Positions 50,198-59,200 of a stretch of 64,000 nt of DNA are shown one piece after another. Under the pieces are notes generated by a model. The model saw nothing but the letters and a program-made list of their open reading frames with translations, searched no databases and had not been told where the DNA came from. The DNA is from Ostreococcus mediterraneus (taxonomy: Eukaryota; Chlorophyta; Mamiellophyceae; Mamiellales; Bathycoccaceae): NCBI GenBank assembly GCA_012295225.1, contig WMKK01000014.1:457979-521978 (forward strand), in the 5' to 3' direction. Position 1 is the stretch's first letter. Each line of letters opens with the position of its first letter. The translations under genes were made by a program, and so were the position numbers.

Positions 50198-51517
50198 ATG
50201 GATGACACGTCGTCGTCGTCGTCGTCCGAGGATGACGAGAACGACGACGTGATGTGGCGTAAAACGCGCGTGCACGCGAGCGTGAGCAAGTACAGCGCGT
50301 ACGCGAGCGCGGCGAATGGTGATGATGATGCCGCGGACGATGTGACTGCGCGCGAGCATGGATTCATGTTTCGCGACGCGCTCGTGGGCATCATCGACGC
50401 CCTGGCGCGCGAAGACGTCAAGGAGACGCCGGCATCTTCGTTGTCGTCGCCTGCGATGGCGTCCGCGGCATCGCACGTGTGGGCGTTGCGGCGCGCGGCG
50501 CGGCGCGTGAGAGGCGAGCGCGCGGCGACGCAGACGTCGCCGTCGACGTCGATTGATGACGTGCGGCAGACGCTGCGGCGCATACGGGACGAATGCGATG
50601 CGGCGAGCGATACTGTGCGTCGCGCGATGGATGGGTACGCGTCAAAGACGGCGGCGTGCGCGAGGGAAGGTGCGAAGAAATATGCGCTCGAAGCCGCGGC
50701 GGTTACGGCGGATGGTTACGTTTCGTTATTTAGAAACGCATTGGCGATGCGCGCGGCGATGGAGCACGGCGATTTCGAGCGCGCGTGTGATTTAAAAGAT
50801 CGCATTGATCTCGCGGTGCGTTCGATGAGCGCTGGGGAGGGTTTCGTGGCGGATGGCGCGCTCGAGCGCGCGCGGGACGAAGGATGTCGCTGCGCGCTCG
50901 AAATTAGAGCGCGGGCGAAACGGCTCGTGACGGGATGGTTTACGCGCGCACGCGATCGAGCGCGAGGCATAGGGCGCGCGGCAATCGCGCACAGCGTCGC
51001 GCGTGAGCGGAAACTCGCGGTGCGTGCGGCGCGGATAGAGGCGTGCGCGAGAGATGGGCTCGTGGACGCCGACGCCGACGTCGACGTCGACGTCGTTCGA
51101 ACTTTAGTTGATGATTTAGACCCATCCAGTGTGTTTCGCGCCCATGCCCTGTGCGTGCGTTTGGGGGAAACGCCCGAAGAGTTTAGCGCGTGGATGCGTT
51201 CGGTGCGTGCGGAGCAGCTCAAGCGCGACGCCGGGATGCCCATCGAAGGCGCGATTGGACACTTTATCATTCAGCTCGCGCTCGTGGATGACGGCGTCAT
51301 TGTATCACGCGACGCCATCGACGCCGAGTGGGCAATCAACTTGCGCGAGCTTCGTGCGAATGTTTTACGCACAGATGGCGCTGAAGCGTCGCGCGTCGCC
51401 GCTGAAACGAGTGACGCGTGCGCGTGCGCGCGTTTGTATGGATTTGACGCCGGCGCGCTGCTCGACGCGGCGCGCGCGCTCGAAATCATGTACGCCCGAG
51501 GAGGTGCGGCGACGTAG
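50198..51517 (+). CDS. Exocyst SEC15-like protein, apparently C-terminally short
   Basis: 439 aa from ATG 50198. A charged N-terminus is followed by long helices. The segment from about residue 300, VFRAHALCVRLGETPEEFSA, then AIGHFIIQLALVDDGVI, and ACARLYGFDAGALLDAARAL follows the order and spacing of the middle part of Sec15 (YRCxHIxxxLG, GFFIVEDRVL, LRxYGYxVxxLLEAL). The family is usually about 750-800 aa, so the C-terminal third appears to be missing. The resemblance is by eye and moderately strong. Sec15 links the Rab GTPase to the exocyst on secretory vesicles, and the divergent neighbour is Sec1, another secretion factor. Confidence 0.5.
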   Translation: MDDTSSSSSSEDDENDDVMWRKTRVHASVSKYSAYASAANGDDDAADDVTAREHGFMFRDALVGIIDALAREDVKETPASSLSSPAMASAASHVWALRRAARRVRGERAATQTSPSTSIDDVRQTLRRIRDECDAASDTVRRAMDGYASKTAACAREGAKKYALEAAAVTADGYVSLFRNALAMRAAMEHGDFERACDLKDRIDLAVRSMSAGEGFVADGALERARDEGCRCALEIRARAKRLVTGWFTRARDRARGIGRAAIAHSVARERKLAVRAARIEACARDGLVDADADVDVDVVRTLVDDLDPSSVFRAHALCVRLGETPEEFSAWMRSVRAEQLKRDAGMPIEGAIGHFIIQLALVDDGVIVSRDAIDAEWAINLRELRANVLRTDGAEASRVAAETSDACACARLYGFDAGALLDAARALEIMYARGGAAT

Positions 51518-51610
51518 ATGACAACGTCACAGTGCGAATGTATAGTAGATAGGTACACCTGTAGGGTTTCACATGTAAAAGGAAATGCATGGCATGCGCG
51601 AATACCTATA

Positions 51611-52351
51611 TTACAAATCTCGTCTAAACGCCGCGAGCGTCGAGTCATCCAACGGAGGCGCCGTCGCCACCGGATCCACCGACCCAAGACCAATCGCGCT
51701 CCACGTCAACAATATCACAACCACTGTCGATACCGACGTCATCCACCACGGCGGCATCATTTGCGGCTCTCCTTGGTCTCTATCGTCTTTATCGTTGACG
51801 TCGCCCGAGCGGCGACCTTTTAATTTCGCCGACGTTTCATCGACGAGTCTATTCTCCTTCTCCACCTCACTCAACGCTTTTCCCAACGGCTGCGGCATGC
51901 GCACGCGAAATAACCCCCCAAAAACCTCTCTCGCGCGAACTTCTTCAATCAACGCTTCATCGTACGCTCGTCGTAAATCTTCCTCGTCGTCCACCGACGC
52001 GTCGCCGCTCAAACGCTCCACCTTGACGCGCTGCAACTCCTTCTCCAGCGTCTCGCGCGTCTTCCTACGCTCCACCGCGCCCGCGATGCGGCGATTCACG
52101 ACGGCAAACGCGGTAAAGATCATCGCCCCGACGACCGTCGCGCGCACGTCCACGCGCGGCTCGAATTCGGACGCCGAAGACGTCGACGTCGATGGTTGCG
52201 CTCCACCAACGACGGTGTCGTCGTCATCCGTCGCTCTCGTGCGCGCGCGCCGTCGCCGTGCGGTCGATGCGCGGTCAATACGCGCGGTCCATGCGCGCGC
52301 GCGCGTAAACGCCGTCAGAGGCGGCGGCGCGCGCGTGAACGTCGTCATCAT
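51611..52351 (-). CDS. Probable plastid-targeted membrane protein, unidentified
   Basis: 246 aa from ATG 52351. Residues 1-45 (MMTTFTRAPPPLTAFTRARA ...) are Arg/Thr/Ala-rich with few acids and resemble a transit peptide. One hydrophobic segment (VVGAMIFTAFAVV) precedes a charged helical region (LEKELQRVKVERLSG ... REVFGGLFRVRMPQPLGKAL), and a second, WWMTSVSTVVVILLTWSAIG, lies near the C-terminus. I do not recognise a family. It diverges from the MnmM-like methyltransferase gene with about 60 bp between start codons. Confidence 0.6.
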   Translation of the reverse strand: MMTTFTRAPPPLTAFTRARAWTARIDRASTARRRRARTRATDDDDTVVGGAQPSTSTSSASEFEPRVDVRATVVGAMIFTAFAVVNRRIAGAVERRKTRETLEKELQRVKVERLSGDASVDDEEDLRRAYDEALIEEVRAREVFGGLFRVRMPQPLGKALSEVEKENRLVDETSAKLKGRRSGDVNDKDDRDQGEPQMMPPWWMTSVSTVVVILLTWSAIGLGSVDPVATAPPLDDSTLAAFRRDL

Positions 52352-52413
52352 GGCGCGGGTGATTAATGACGTCGCCTCAGTGCGCGACGCCGATGACGCC
52401 GTCGCGCGCGCCG

Positions 52414-53283
52414 ATGGCGGTGCGATGGCGCGCGCCGGTGGTCGCGGCGCGACGCGCGCGTACTCTCGCGCGTCTCTGCGCGTCGGCGCGCGCGTCGGCG
52501 CAGGCGTCGACGACGGCGGCGGCGTTAAAGGTGTCAAAAAGTGCATTCGCAGACGACGCTGACGACGCTGACGACGACGACGACGATGCGAGGGACTTGC
52601 GCGAGCCCATGGAGGTGACGCTGGGCACGCGCGATGGCACGAATGTCAATCGGTTGGCGCGGCGCGTGTGGCGCGCGTGCGTGCGCGCGGACGACGACGT
52701 GGTGGATGCGACGCTGGGACACGGGCACGACACGTTGGCGTTGTTTCGTATACGCGAACACGCGAAGGCGTCGGGTGCGGGAGGGTCGAGCGCGCGGGTG
52801 ACGATGGTGTATGGATTTGATATCATGGATGAGGCGCTGACGAGCGCGCGGGGGTTGTTTGCGCGCGAGGGCGTGGATGAAGATCGATTTACGTTTGTTC
52901 GAGAGTGTCACTCGACGATGGACGGGCGCGTGAATAACGCCAATGCTGACGCCAGCGGCGGTGAACGCAACGCGCGCGTGGGCGTGGTGTGCTTCAATTT
53001 AGGGTATTTACCGAGCAATGATCGCGACGAGCGCGCGGTGAGGCCGCGAACGAGCATAGACACGACTGTCGTCGCGTTGCAAAAAGCGCTCGACATGGTT
53101 CGCGTCGGCGGCGTCGTCACCGTCGTCACGTACGTCAAGCACGATGGGGGTGCCGACGAACACGCCGCAGTGGTTGACGTCTTAAAATCATTATCGCCGA
53201 AAAAGTTCAATTGCACCACGCACGCCGTGGTGAATCGAACCGGGGCGCCGGTATTATTTGCCGCCATTCGCATCGCGAAATAA
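52414..53283 (+). CDS. MnmM/YtqB-like class I methyltransferase (rRNA_methylase family), organelle-targeted
   Basis: 289 aa from ATG 52414 (an ATG at 52366 would extend it by 16). An Arg/Ala/Ser-rich leader of about 45 residues suggests import into plastid or mitochondrion. The SAM-binding motif I is VVDATLGHGHDTLALF, then VYGFDIMDEALTSAR, and the family-specific VCFNLGYLPSNDRD, matching the NLGYLPGGDK block of MnmM/YtqB enzymes. Those enzymes methylate the wobble uridine nm5s2U34 of bacterial-type tRNAs, which fits an organelle role. The closing VNRTGAPVLFAAIRIAK is a typical C-terminal strand. Confidence 0.85.
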   Translation: MAVRWRAPVVAARRARTLARLCASARASAQASTTAAALKVSKSAFADDADDADDDDDDARDLREPMEVTLGTRDGTNVNRLARRVWRACVRADDDVVDATLGHGHDTLALFRIREHAKASGAGGSSARVTMVYGFDIMDEALTSARGLFAREGVDEDRFTFVRECHSTMDGRVNNANADASGGERNARVGVVCFNLGYLPSNDRDERAVRPRTSIDTTVVALQKALDMVRVGGVVTVVTYVKHDGGADEHAAVVDVLKSLSPKKFNCTTHAVVNRTGAPVLFAAIRIAK

Positions 53284-53380
53284 CCACCCGTCGCTCGCTC
53301 GAGCGACGTCCGCATCGCGAGCTAATCTCATTCACACGCGCGCGTGAAGAATTCGGCGGTATAGCTATATAGAATATGTA

Positions 53381-53707
53381 TCATGTACCATGTACACTAC
53401 TCGTACTCCAATAGTCCTCACGCCGCGTTTTCGAGGACACACTGAGGCCGCTTTGTTGCCACATGTGGCTGACGGCGCGGATGGACCAAGGTAACAACGA
53501 CGCATCGAGTCCGTCGACGGGTAACTCCACCGCGCGTGGGCGACGAAAGTTCCCATAATAAATTGTCGCACACACCTCCGCATCGCGCGCGACTCGAACG
53601 CGACGTTCGTGTGCATTGTTCTGCAATGGCCACTTCGTCATAACGTCTTTTTGCCCAGCGCATGGTGCGTCGCACGACGACGTCTCGTCGTCGACGACGA
53701 CACTCAT
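53381..53707 (-). CDS. Possible 108-aa protein, unidentified
   Basis: ATG 53707 opens MSVVVDDETSSCDAPCAGQK, continues with VCATIYYGNFRRPRAVELPV and LPWSIRAVSHMWQQSG, and stops at 53381. The composition is more protein-like than the chance frames around it. It would diverge from NOPCHAP1. No motif is recognised, and a shadow frame cannot be excluded. Confidence 0.35.
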   Translation of the reverse strand: MSVVVDDETSSCDAPCAGQKDVMTKWPLQNNAHERRVRVARDAEVCATIYYGNFRRPRAVELPVDGLDASLLPWSIRAVSHMWQQSGLSVSSKTRREDYWSTSSVHGT

Positions 53708-53851
53708 CGACGACGCCTCGGCCCGAGATCGCGGCGAGCGAACGAGACGACCGCGCATCGACGCATCGAGACCGCGACCGCGACCACGACGCGCATCGAG
53801 CGTCCATCGAGCGCGCTGAGCAGCGCTGACGAGGACACACCGTTGCCAGTC

Positions 53852-54484
53852 ATGCCTGGGACGAATGATGCGGATGTCACGCGTCGAGAACGGCTTGAAA
53901 TCGCGCCGACGGCGGCGGTGACGACGCCGTCCATGTTATTTGACGTCACGGCGACGCGCGCGGGGGATGAGGGTGATCGTCGGGGCGGCACGAGTGGTGG
54001 AGCTGGGCGATTAACGACGACGGCGCCGGCGCCGAGCGCGTTGTTGGGGAAACTTGAGGCGTTTTTACCGACGATGAAGCGCGCGAATGACGCGTTGGAG
54101 GCGCGTGTGCGTGAAGATGGCGGTACGGATGGGGTGGATATCGAGCGCGTGGACGATCCCGATGGTGAACGCATTGAAATGGTACGTTTAGTCGCGAGCG
54201 ACTGTTGAGCCAGGCTCAACCGCGTTTTGTAGGGCGTCAAAGAATGATTGGCGATTGACGTTGTGTGTCTCCGCGCGCGCACGCGTACGCAGGATTTAGG
54301 TTTAGGTGTGGTCGATCTGAAGACCGAAGACGCCGTAGCGGCGGCGGAAGCGGTGGCGGGTGGGCAGAAGACAAAGCGCGCGAAGAGCGACGAAAATGAG
54401 ACGCCAAAGATTGTCATACCGGACGTTTCAGGAGCGCGGGCGGTGAAAATCAACAAGTCAAAGGTTGGTATCGAAGAATTATAA
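53852..54484 (+). CDS. NOPCHAP1-like box C/D snoRNP assembly chaperone, two exons
   Basis: Exon 1 is 53852-54181 and exon 2 is 54293-54484, with donor GTACGT, acceptor CGTACGCAG and phase-0 junction GERIEMDLGLGVVDLK; 173 aa. SALLGKLEAFLPTMKRANDA, VDIERVDDPDGERIEMDLGL and the C-terminal ETPKIVIPDVS match the conserved parts of NOPCHAP1 (C12orf45), which links NOP58 to the R2TP complex during box C/D snoRNP assembly. The N-terminal half and the tail are variable and probably disordered. Confidence 0.75.
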
Positions 54485-54574
54485 CGCGCGTTGTGGCGAT
54501 ATCCAAGCTTGAGTAGTTGAGTGTATGCGATGAGTGTGAATAACAAACGTCGCGTGACGTCTTTGCGGCTATAT

Positions 54575-55015
54575 TTATAAACCATCCAACGCGCGCTCGA
54601 GCTCCTTCATATCCTTTTCCAACGCTCCGTTCTCGCGCAAGTAGCGCACTAAAACGCGCTCGGCTTCACCTTGTAATTCTTCGCATCCTTCGGGCATGTT
54701 CACACTAATCACGATGGACTTGCCCGACTTCATGGCTAACCTCCTCGCTGAGTCGCTCGACGCTCGAGCGCCCGCCTCAGATCCTATGAGCGTCGTCGTC
54801 GCCACGCCGCCGCCTCCCAAACCTCCTCTCACGCGTACTCCAAACGCACACTGCGTTAAATTTCCCTCCTTACCGCCGATGTAAACGTACAACTGATCTT
54901 CCAAGTGGTACACTTGGAACGCCAGTTCCACGCCTCGAACATCGGCGACAAACATTTCGTGTCGCATCCTCGGCTCTGTCGCCTCCACCTCCACGCCATA
55001 CGTCGTCGAATCCAT
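54575..55015 (-). CDS. Proteasome assembly chaperone 4 (PAC4/PSMG4-like)
   Basis: 146 aa from ATG 55015; the open frame further upstream begins with GTG. ELAFQVYHLEDQLYVYIGGK, LTQCAFGVRV, TTTLIGSEAG and ARRLAMKSGKSIVISVNMPE follow the order of PAC4: a beta-strand with Y/V-W-V-G, the A-M/F strand, the LLG loop and the RLAxKxxKQxxxSxN strand. PAC3-PAC4 guides formation of the alpha ring of the 20S proteasome. The C-terminal helix ends in LERALDGL. Confidence 0.8.
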   Translation of the reverse strand: MDSTTYGVEVEATEPRMRHEMFVADVRGVELAFQVYHLEDQLYVYIGGKEGNLTQCAFGVRVRGGLGGGGVATTTLIGSEAGARASSDSARRLAMKSGKSIVISVNMPEGCEELQGEAERVLVRYLRENGALEKDMKELERALDGL

Positions 55016-55055
55016 CTCGTGCCGTGTTATCTCGTGAAATTGAAAACGCACAAAT

Positions 55056-55196
55056 TTAATCGTTCATAATCGGCTTGTTCGCCGACGCCTTTTCGCCCGG
55101 ACCAGCCTTGGCCTTGCCCTCGTGCGCCTTTTTGTTATCACCACCCGCGTTCTTCAAGAAAGATCGGAACAGCGCGCTCGTAGTTTCGTAAATCAT
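55056..55196 (-). CDS. 46-aa small protein, unidentified
   Basis: ATG 55196 reads MIYETTSALFRSFLKNAGGD, then a Lys/Gly/Ala-rich tail ending KPIMND before TAA at 55056. It has a short amphipathic N-terminal helix and a basic, soluble C-terminus. It lies 40 bp from PAC4 on the same strand, and its codon usage resembles the real genes here. It is too short for usual length filters. No family is assigned. Confidence 0.55.
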   Translation of the reverse strand: MIYETTSALFRSFLKNAGGDNKKAHEGKAKAGPGEKASANKPIMND

Positions 55197-55249
55197 TGAA
55201 TTGTGTGCCTGTGTGTGCGTGTGCGCGCGCATGCGATGTCACCCCGTCG

Positions 55250-55498
55250 TCAGTATGCGTCGTCTCGGTCGGCAGCAGTTAGGGTCAACTCGATCGAGTC
55301 AACACCGTGATCGCGACGCCGCCGTGCGTCGCCGACGTTGACGACGACGATCAACGGCGCCGAGCGCGGGACGGGCATGCATACGACGTCATCTGCTGTG
55401 TCGCACCGCGCGCATCGCACGTACCTTGACGCGTGTTCGTAAATGACGACGATGTGCTGGCGGTCCCAGCCGCAACAACCACAAGTCGGAGACAACAT
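55250..55498 (-). CDS. Small CxxC...CxxC protein, probable zinc ribbon
   Basis: 82 aa from ATG 55498. CGCCGWDRQHIVVIYEHASR is followed by VRCARCDTADDVVCMPVP, so two cysteine pairs about 25 residues apart could bind one zinc. The rest is short strands and a charged tail. The gene lies downstream of the multicopper oxidase, past a duplicated sequence block. I cannot assign a family. Confidence 0.45.
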   Translation of the reverse strand: MLSPTCGCCGWDRQHIVVIYEHASRYVRCARCDTADDVVCMPVPRSAPLIVVVNVGDARRRRDHGVDSIELTLTAADRDDAY

Positions 55499-55545
55499 GT
55501 GAAGAACTATCCGCGTTCGATGCGAGTTTGGATGGATGCTGGATG

Positions 55546-55699
55546 CGATAGATGTTGATATTAAACAAAACTTATTAGACAACACACAACAAAGCAAAGC
55601 AATAGAACACAACACAAAGATAAAACAATACAAAACACGCGCGGATTTTGATTTTTGCGGCAAACGCGGAATCGACAACTCTCGAGTGAACAGTTTTCG
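55546..55699. repeat. Direct duplication flanking the multicopper oxidase gene, copy A
   Basis: Two blocks, 55546-55586 and 55638-55699, match 57594-57630 and 57708-57775 in the same order and orientation. The second block (GCGGATTTTGAT ... CTCGAGTGAACAGTTTTCG) is nearly identical over about 62 bp except for a 6-bp gap and a few changes. The middle parts differ. Copy A lies in the 3' flank of the multicopper oxidase. Confidence 0.88.
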
Positions 55700-55710
55700 C
55701 CGCGACGCCA

Positions 55711-57444
55711 TTACATGATGAATGCGGTTGCGAGCACGCATAGTGTGAGCGCGCGCGCAATATTTGCGGTGCGCCCGCAATCGCTCGACGAAGTCGTCGT
55801 CGTCTCCGTCGTTTCCGTCAACGCCGAAGCGACCAAATCAGAGATGCCTGAGGAGGCGGTGCCGGTAATCTCCCAAAATGCCATGCAACCTTTATCTTCG
55901 TGGTTAAGGAAGTGACAGTGTGCGACGACTTTACCGGTATAGTCGGCGGTTTGAAAATACACATTGGAAATAGTAATTCCGGCAGGTTGAAACAAGACAT
56001 CGTGCCAGTCACCTGCGATAAAGTAACTCGACGCGTCTCCTGTTGCGTCCGTCACCGTTCCGAGCTGATATGGATTCACGTGGATGTGAAATGGGTGTTT
56101 GTCGCTTCCTTGCAAAGACCATTTTTGTACTGTCCCAGCTGCCAAAATTCCGAGCGAAACACCCGTATATGCCGCCGCTCCTTGGCTGTCGTAATTGACG
56201 TTGCATCCACCGCCGCCGCCGCCGCCGCCGCCGCCACCGCCGGCGGCGGCGAATAGAAGACTGTGTGTCTCCGTGGTGGCAACCCCCGAGTACGCGTTGA
56301 CGGTTGCGAGATAGTTCGGTATCTTGGCGTTAAAGTTTGTGAGCGTCGTTGCCGTGCTCACGCTCGCGACGACTTCAAAATTCAAAGCCCCGGTAGTCGT
56401 GGCGATATGCGTCTGCGCGCCGCCGACGCTGTCCACGGTAAACGTGCCGACAGCAGTACATCGAATGAGCACATCCGCGCGGTTACCGGGTGCCATGTAT
56501 ACGCTCGAAAGCGCGCGCGGCGCGGCGGCGACGTATACCCCATCCTTGGCGAGTAGTTTCCACTCGCAGCCGAGACCAGCCGCGGCGGAGCCGAGTTGGA
56601 ATTCGACGACTTTGTCGAGAGCCATAAATACCATGCGAAGACGCGTCCACTCATTTTGATCAATCTTAATAGTCGGTGCATACATTCCATTCGTAGTGAA
56701 GTGCGCCATGCCGCCTGTTATTCCCGTCGATAGCGAGGTCCAGGATTCGCCCATGCCAGCCGTCGACGCGATGGTTTTGACGTCGGCGAATTGGGTGTAT
56801 TGAATCATCATCACCTTCTCATCCAAGCTTTGATACTCGGTCGGGATTTCATCCGCAGCGTCTTCGACGATGAGGACGCCGACGAGCCCCCCTCCGGCTT
56901 GCAGCGCGGTCGATCCATGCGCGTGAGCGTGATACCAATGCGTCCCAGCCGCGTGGTCGGCGATGACGTCGTACTGGTACTGATGCGAGTTTCCCGGCTC
57001 AACCTTGAGCATGACGTTGTCGTACGGATCGTTCGCGGAGATGTGCAAGCCATGCGTGTGCAGATTCGTCGTCCCGGGCGTGTGATACGTATTCATGACC
57101 ACCGAGTCCGTGTTGCTTTCGAGGTTATTCTGTAACAACACATCGACTCGGTCGCCAGCTTTAAACTTCAACGTCGGCCCAACCTTCAACGCGCTCAACG
57201 TCTGACCAGCGGTAGAGGTCTCGGTCGAACCAAAGTACCCTCGCGTGTTGAACGAAAAGCTCGACGGCGTCGTCGTCGTGTACGTGTACTCCTCCACCGT
57301 GAGCGTCTCCGTGAGTACGCCCGAGGATGAACTCACCACTGTTGGCTCGATCAGGTCGGCGGCGTGGACGAACGGCGCGCTTAGCGTCGCCCACGTCGCG
57401 ACGATGAGGACGATGGCGAACGATTGCCTCGATGTCGGCGTCAT
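55711..57444 (-). CDS. Secreted/GPI-type multicopper oxidase
   Basis: 577 aa. A signal peptide (MTPTSRQSFAIVLIVATWATL) precedes three cupredoxin domains. Copper motifs are complete: HTHGLH, HWYHAHAHG, HPFHIHVN and HCHFLNHEDKGCM, the last providing the type 1 copper Cys, His and Met ligands. A run of twelve glycines lies between domains 2 and 3. The C-terminus is Ser/Thr-rich followed by a hydrophobic end (ARALTLCVLATAFIM), compatible with a GPI anchor or membrane tail. It could be a ferroxidase, laccase or cuproxidase. Sequence similarity of the motifs to plant ascorbate-oxidase/laccase types is general. It is flanked by a direct duplication. Confidence 0.92.
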   Translation of the reverse strand: MTPTSRQSFAIVLIVATWATLSAPFVHAADLIEPTVVSSSSGVLTETLTVEEYTYTTTTPSSFSFNTRGYFGSTETSTAGQTLSALKVGPTLKFKAGDRVDVLLQNNLESNTDSVVMNTYHTPGTTNLHTHGLHISANDPYDNVMLKVEPGNSHQYQYDVIADHAAGTHWYHAHAHGSTALQAGGGLVGVLIVEDAADEIPTEYQSLDEKVMMIQYTQFADVKTIASTAGMGESWTSLSTGITGGMAHFTTNGMYAPTIKIDQNEWTRLRMVFMALDKVVEFQLGSAAAGLGCEWKLLAKDGVYVAAAPRALSSVYMAPGNRADVLIRCTAVGTFTVDSVGGAQTHIATTTGALNFEVVASVSTATTLTNFNAKIPNYLATVNAYSGVATTETHSLLFAAAGGGGGGGGGGGGCNVNYDSQGAAAYTGVSLGILAAGTVQKWSLQGSDKHPFHIHVNPYQLGTVTDATGDASSYFIAGDWHDVLFQPAGITISNVYFQTADYTGKVVAHCHFLNHEDKGCMAFWEITGTASSGISDLVASALTETTETTTTSSSDCGRTANIARALTLCVLATAFIM

Positions 57445-57593
57445 TGCGATCGAGTGTCCTCGCGATTCGCGTCACGCGCGCGTCGCGGAGTGTCGCGACG
57501 TACGTCAGCGTGACGTGGCGGTCGCGGGGGGAGTAACTAACTTTTATACCGAATGAGGGCGACGCGCAGGGTACCGGTAGTTTGGATACATAT

Positions 57594-57775
57594 TATAGAT
57601 GTTGATATTGAATAAAACATAGACAACACAGTGTGGTGCGTACATGCGCGCCGTGATGGGATCACGCAGCTGTGGGAGAGGCGTTGGCTGATTCGTACGC
57701 GACGTCTCGCGCGGATTTTGATATTGATTTTTGCGGCGAACGCGAAATCGACAACGCTCGAGTGGACAGTTTTCG
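57594..57775. repeat. Direct duplication flanking the multicopper oxidase gene, copy B
   Basis: Blocks 57594-57630 and 57708-57775 correspond to copy A at 55546-55699. Copy B covers the last codons of the p25-alpha gene (RKLSTRALSIS region) and its 3' flank, so copy A is a displaced remnant of that gene end. Confidence 0.88.
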
Positions 57776-58897
57776 ATCCAGGTACACCTCACGGCGGGTG
57801 GAGGTGTACGTGGACGTATCATCATGGAAACGCACGGGTTCGGGGGATATGTGAGCGTTGGTCAAAGGTTCGCCGCGAGCGACGACGGCGCCAGCGAAAT
57901 CCGCGTACCGAACTCCCGCTCGAGCAGCCGCGAGCTTCAAAGCACCCTGGAATTGCTTAAAGTCCATGAACTTTGACTTGGCACCTGCGATGGTGTTGAA
58001 CACGATGCCCGCCGCCTGTGCGTCAAAATTTCCGCGATACAATCCACAATCTTCGCACAACTTTATAAACCGATTCACGCCGAGCGCATTCGACGAATGC
58101 GAACCGCCGCTATACGCCGCAAAACTCACAAACGACGTCTTCAATCCCCGCACTCGAGGCAAGCTATCGACGTCGTCAACTCCATCTTGCACACGCAATA
58201 ATTGACGTTGCAAGCTCCTCGACGGCGACGCCAGCACTCCATGCGACGCTCGCGCCGCGCTCGTATACGTCGACACATCGTCGTGATGTCGAATGGCTCG
58301 CGGGGACACCGCCGTGCCCACGCTCGGCGACGCCCTCGCCACTCGCGCCCGCACGTCTTCAATAGACAACCCTCTACCCATGCTCGTCGTCAAGAGGTCA
58401 TTCAGCAAATGTTCAAACGTCACGAAATTAATCTTCTTACGCGTCTTTCCCGACCGCTTGGCAAACGCGACATCCACCGCCGCCGCGTCCACACGCTCCG
58501 CGAACACCTCCCGGCACATCTTTGCGAATCTCGTGCCATCCATGCACGTCGTCGAGTGCGATTTTGGAGTACCAAACTCCGCAAAGGCTACAAACGCGCG
58601 TCGTAACGACGCGCGCGACGTCGGCGTCGGATTAATCGAATTCGCCGGCGAGTCATCAAACGCATCGTCGTCGACGTGCAACGCGCCCACGCCCTGAGCG
58701 AGGCCAGCGACGTCGACGCCCGCATCGTCGACGCGTCCATCCGTCCGCTCGTCGTCGCCGCCCTCCTCCTCGTCGTCGTCGTCGTCGCGCGACGACGCGC
58801 CGACGACCACCTCGGTCGGTGAACTCAAGCTGTTCCAACGCTTCACCTCAGCGCGCACGCGCATCGTCGACGCCGGCGCCGTCGTCGATGACACCAT
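57662..58897 (-). CDS. Protein with two p25-alpha (TPPP) domains
   Basis: 411 aa from ATG 58897 (ATG 58969 gives 435; the frame extends further but as Arg/His-rich non-coding-like sequence). Two p25-alpha units are seen: FVAFAEFGTPKSHSTTCMDG with RFAKMCREVFAERVDAAAVD and KKINFVTFEHLLNDL, and FVSFAAYSGGSHSSNALGVN with RFIKLCEDCGLYRGNFDAQA and FMDFKQFQGALKLAA. Linkers carry ISPEPVRFHDDTSTYTSTRR-like motifs present after both domains. p25-alpha proteins bind microtubules and are often linked to cilia. An acidic stretch (DDDDDEEEGGDDE) lies near the N-terminus. Confidence 0.82.
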   Translation of the reverse strand: MVSSTTAPASTMRVRAEVKRWNSLSSPTEVVVGASSRDDDDDEEEGGDDERTDGRVDDAGVDVAGLAQGVGALHVDDDAFDDSPANSINPTPTSRASLRRAFVAFAEFGTPKSHSTTCMDGTRFAKMCREVFAERVDAAAVDVAFAKRSGKTRKKINFVTFEHLLNDLLTTSMGRGLSIEDVRARVARASPSVGTAVSPRAIRHHDDVSTYTSAARASHGVLASPSRSLQRQLLRVQDGVDDVDSLPRVRGLKTSFVSFAAYSGGSHSSNALGVNRFIKLCEDCGLYRGNFDAQAAGIVFNTIAGAKSKFMDFKQFQGALKLAAARAGVRYADFAGAVVARGEPLTNAHISPEPVRFHDDTSTYTSTRREVYLDRKLSTRALSISRSPQKSISKSARDVAYESANASPTAA

Positions 58898-59200
58898 GGA
58901 TGCCGATGACGTCAATCTCGACGTCGCGCGCGCGTCGTTCGCGTCGTTCGCGTTCGCGCGCGGCATCATGCCGCCGGCATGGATTGAATGCGCGTCGAGG
59001 AATGGCGTGCGATTCGTTGCATCAATTGTCGACGCTCCATGTCGTGCGCGTGCGCGACGACGGCGGCGACGGCGGCGGCGACGCACCGATGCGTTCGTCG
59101 ACCGTCGCGGACGCACCGTGCGGTCGCGCGCCGGTCGACGAAGGCGCCACGCGACGAGGATGACGTTGTTGACGATGACGAAGTTGTTGCTGACACGACG

